From Trichoderma breve (taxonomy: Eukaryota > Ascomycota > Sordariomycetes > Hypocreales > Hypocreaceae): a DNA stretch of 64,000 bases. The notes beneath the pieces were generated by a model, which had not been told where the DNA came from, made no database searches, and worked only from the letters and a program-made list of their open reading frames with translations. Both the position numbers and the translations under genes were made by a program. Each line of letters begins with the position of its first letter. Positions within the stretch are counted from its first letter, which is position 1. Shown in pieces: positions 63,132 through 64,000 of this stretch. The stretch lies in contig NC_079232.1 in assembly GCF_028502605.1 (NCBI RefSeq), positions 1,426,001 to 1,490,000 of the forward strand, in the 5' to 3' direction.

Positions 63132-64000
63132 TTAGCTCAAGACAAGCCCTTCGGTGCGAAGAAGCTCTACCATGGCTCGTAATGATTGCGCTGCGGCTGC
63201 GCTCGCTGGCGCTTTCTTGGGGAACTCGACCAACGCGAGGCGCAACGCAGCAATGGCGGCGCTGCCGTAAAAAGTCAGAAACCGCTGCTCGTGACCTTCG
63301 ATCATGGCTCTCAAGACCACGTATTGGGTGTTCGAAGTCTCATTGGGAGCCGTGTTGACAATGCCGGCCAGCGCCTTCCAGTAATTGACTGGTGTATATG
63401 GATTCGCCTTGGACGTTTTGCTAAAATCGCGAAGGGAAATCGATGCGAAGCCGGTACCCAGACCAGTCATCCTATCGTTGTGAGTCTGCTCTGTAATGTA
63501 CCCGGGACCATCTTTTTTCCATCCTATGGCCTGTCTCCCCCTCTCGGTTTTATCGCTTCCTTTCAAGCCGAACAAGACCGGGCACACGACTCGGAACTTG
63601 GCCATGAGGATGTCAATCAGAGATTCACCGCGCCATAAAAATTCCTTCTGAGAAAATATATGGGCCGTGAAGACGCCGATTGGATCTGCCGCTTTGGGAT
63701 TTGCACTGCACTCATTGATGAACTGATTAATGATGCCCTTGGCGCAAATGTTCAATAGGTAGATGAAGAGAGAAGGCAGGGTCGCGTCGTTGTTTGCAGC
63801 GCCTGCAGCCGGCTCTCTATGATTCACGGTAAACCGGCTCACTTCAATAGGAGCGCTAGGCACTTTACCAGTGAGTGCATCTGTCAGTGCCATTGTGATT
63901 TTGGCAATCTGTATTTCATGTTAGTATCCTAGGCGAATTCGTGAACTCGGGAAATCTCGACTCACAGGTTGTGCGTTGGCTCCTTTACCCGCTGTAAGCT
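63132..64000 (-). CDS. GLE1: Nucleoporin GLE1, C-terminal part (5' truncated at window edge)
   Basis: Activates the DEAD-box helicase Dbp5 on the cytoplasmic side of the nuclear pore, with InsP6, to release mRNPs. Visible exons: 64000-63966 (partial) and 63908-63132; intron 63965-63909 (gtgagt..acag) with the branch site TACTAACAT. The junction gives TAGKGANAQP-IAKITMALTDAL. Gle1 features: FIYLLNICAKGIINQFINE, AADPIGVFTAHIFS, LIDILMAKFRVVCPVLFGL, and GWKKDGPGYITEQTHNDRM. The window shows the last 270 or so residues; the N-terminal coiled coil lies beyond the edge. Confidence 0.93.

Noticed and set aside
1..64000. Transposons, CRISPR arrays, viral insertions, secondary-metabolite backbone genes
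   Set aside because: No transposase, reverse transcriptase, long terminal repeats, spacer arrays or PKS/NRPS motifs were seen on reading both strands; a database search could still find degraded copies.

Overview
The window is nuclear DNA of a filamentous ascomycete, most likely a Sordariomycete of the Hypocreales (Trichoderma/Fusarium type). Genes are monocistronic on both strands. Introns are short (50-170 bp) with GT..AG ends and CTAAC-like branch sites, tRNA genes are intron-bearing, leaders are pyrimidine-rich, and several families are typical of these fungi (Zn2Cys6 regulator, CipC-like, RTA1-like, DUF1996, DUF6604, BIM1-like). The genus is an inference from content only. I rebuilt the spliced gene models by hand; every multi-exon model kept its frame across all junctions.

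Layout. 0-6 kb: two major-facilitator transporters flank a Zn2Cys6 regulator, which looks like the edge of an uptake/catabolic cluster; the regulator and the MCT-type transporter share a divergent promoter with a repeated GACTCGG motif. 6.1 kb: tRNA-Ala(AGC) with intron. 7.9 kb: CipC-like stress protein. 9.7-15.3 kb: ER glucosidase II alpha, nucleoside diphosphate kinase (7 exons) and a DUF1279 mitochondrial protein. 15.9-21.9 kb: a 56-residue small ORF with a TATA box and stress-type elements, an unknown secreted protein, an intracellular GH18 protein and an RTA1-like membrane protein. 23-37 kb: mostly housekeeping: an unnamed mitochondrial protein, SmD3, TRM61, cysteinyl-tRNA synthetase, a DUF6604 protein, a small secreted cysteine-rich protein and ERAD-type E2 UBC7. 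37-40 kb: auxilin (Swa2-like). 40.7 kb: tRNA-Glu(TTC) with intron. 40.7-44.5 kb is gene-poor and ends in a long pyrimidine-rich stretch before a DUF1996 secreted protein. 47-56 kb: a membrane-anchored disordered protein, pICln, a small coiled-coil protein, a BIM1-like anchored protein and a CASTOR-type ACT-domain protein. 59-64 kb: a METTL25-like methyltransferase, the Qc-SNARE Tlg1 and the 3' part of GLE1.

Most genes are unlinked housekeeping functions: mRNA splicing and export (SmD3, pICln, GLE1), translation (CysRS, TRM61, two tRNAs), the secretory and endocytic pathways (glucosidase II, UBC7, auxilin, Tlg1) and mitochondria (DUF1279, the 638-residue protein). I saw no CRISPR array, intact transposon or backbone biosynthetic gene. 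No clear new multi-gene system stands out. The best leads are the transporter/regulator cluster, a nucleoside diphosphate kinase with an in-frame membrane-anchor extension that coincides with a possible 93-nt intron, and two very small genes (56 and 99 residues).
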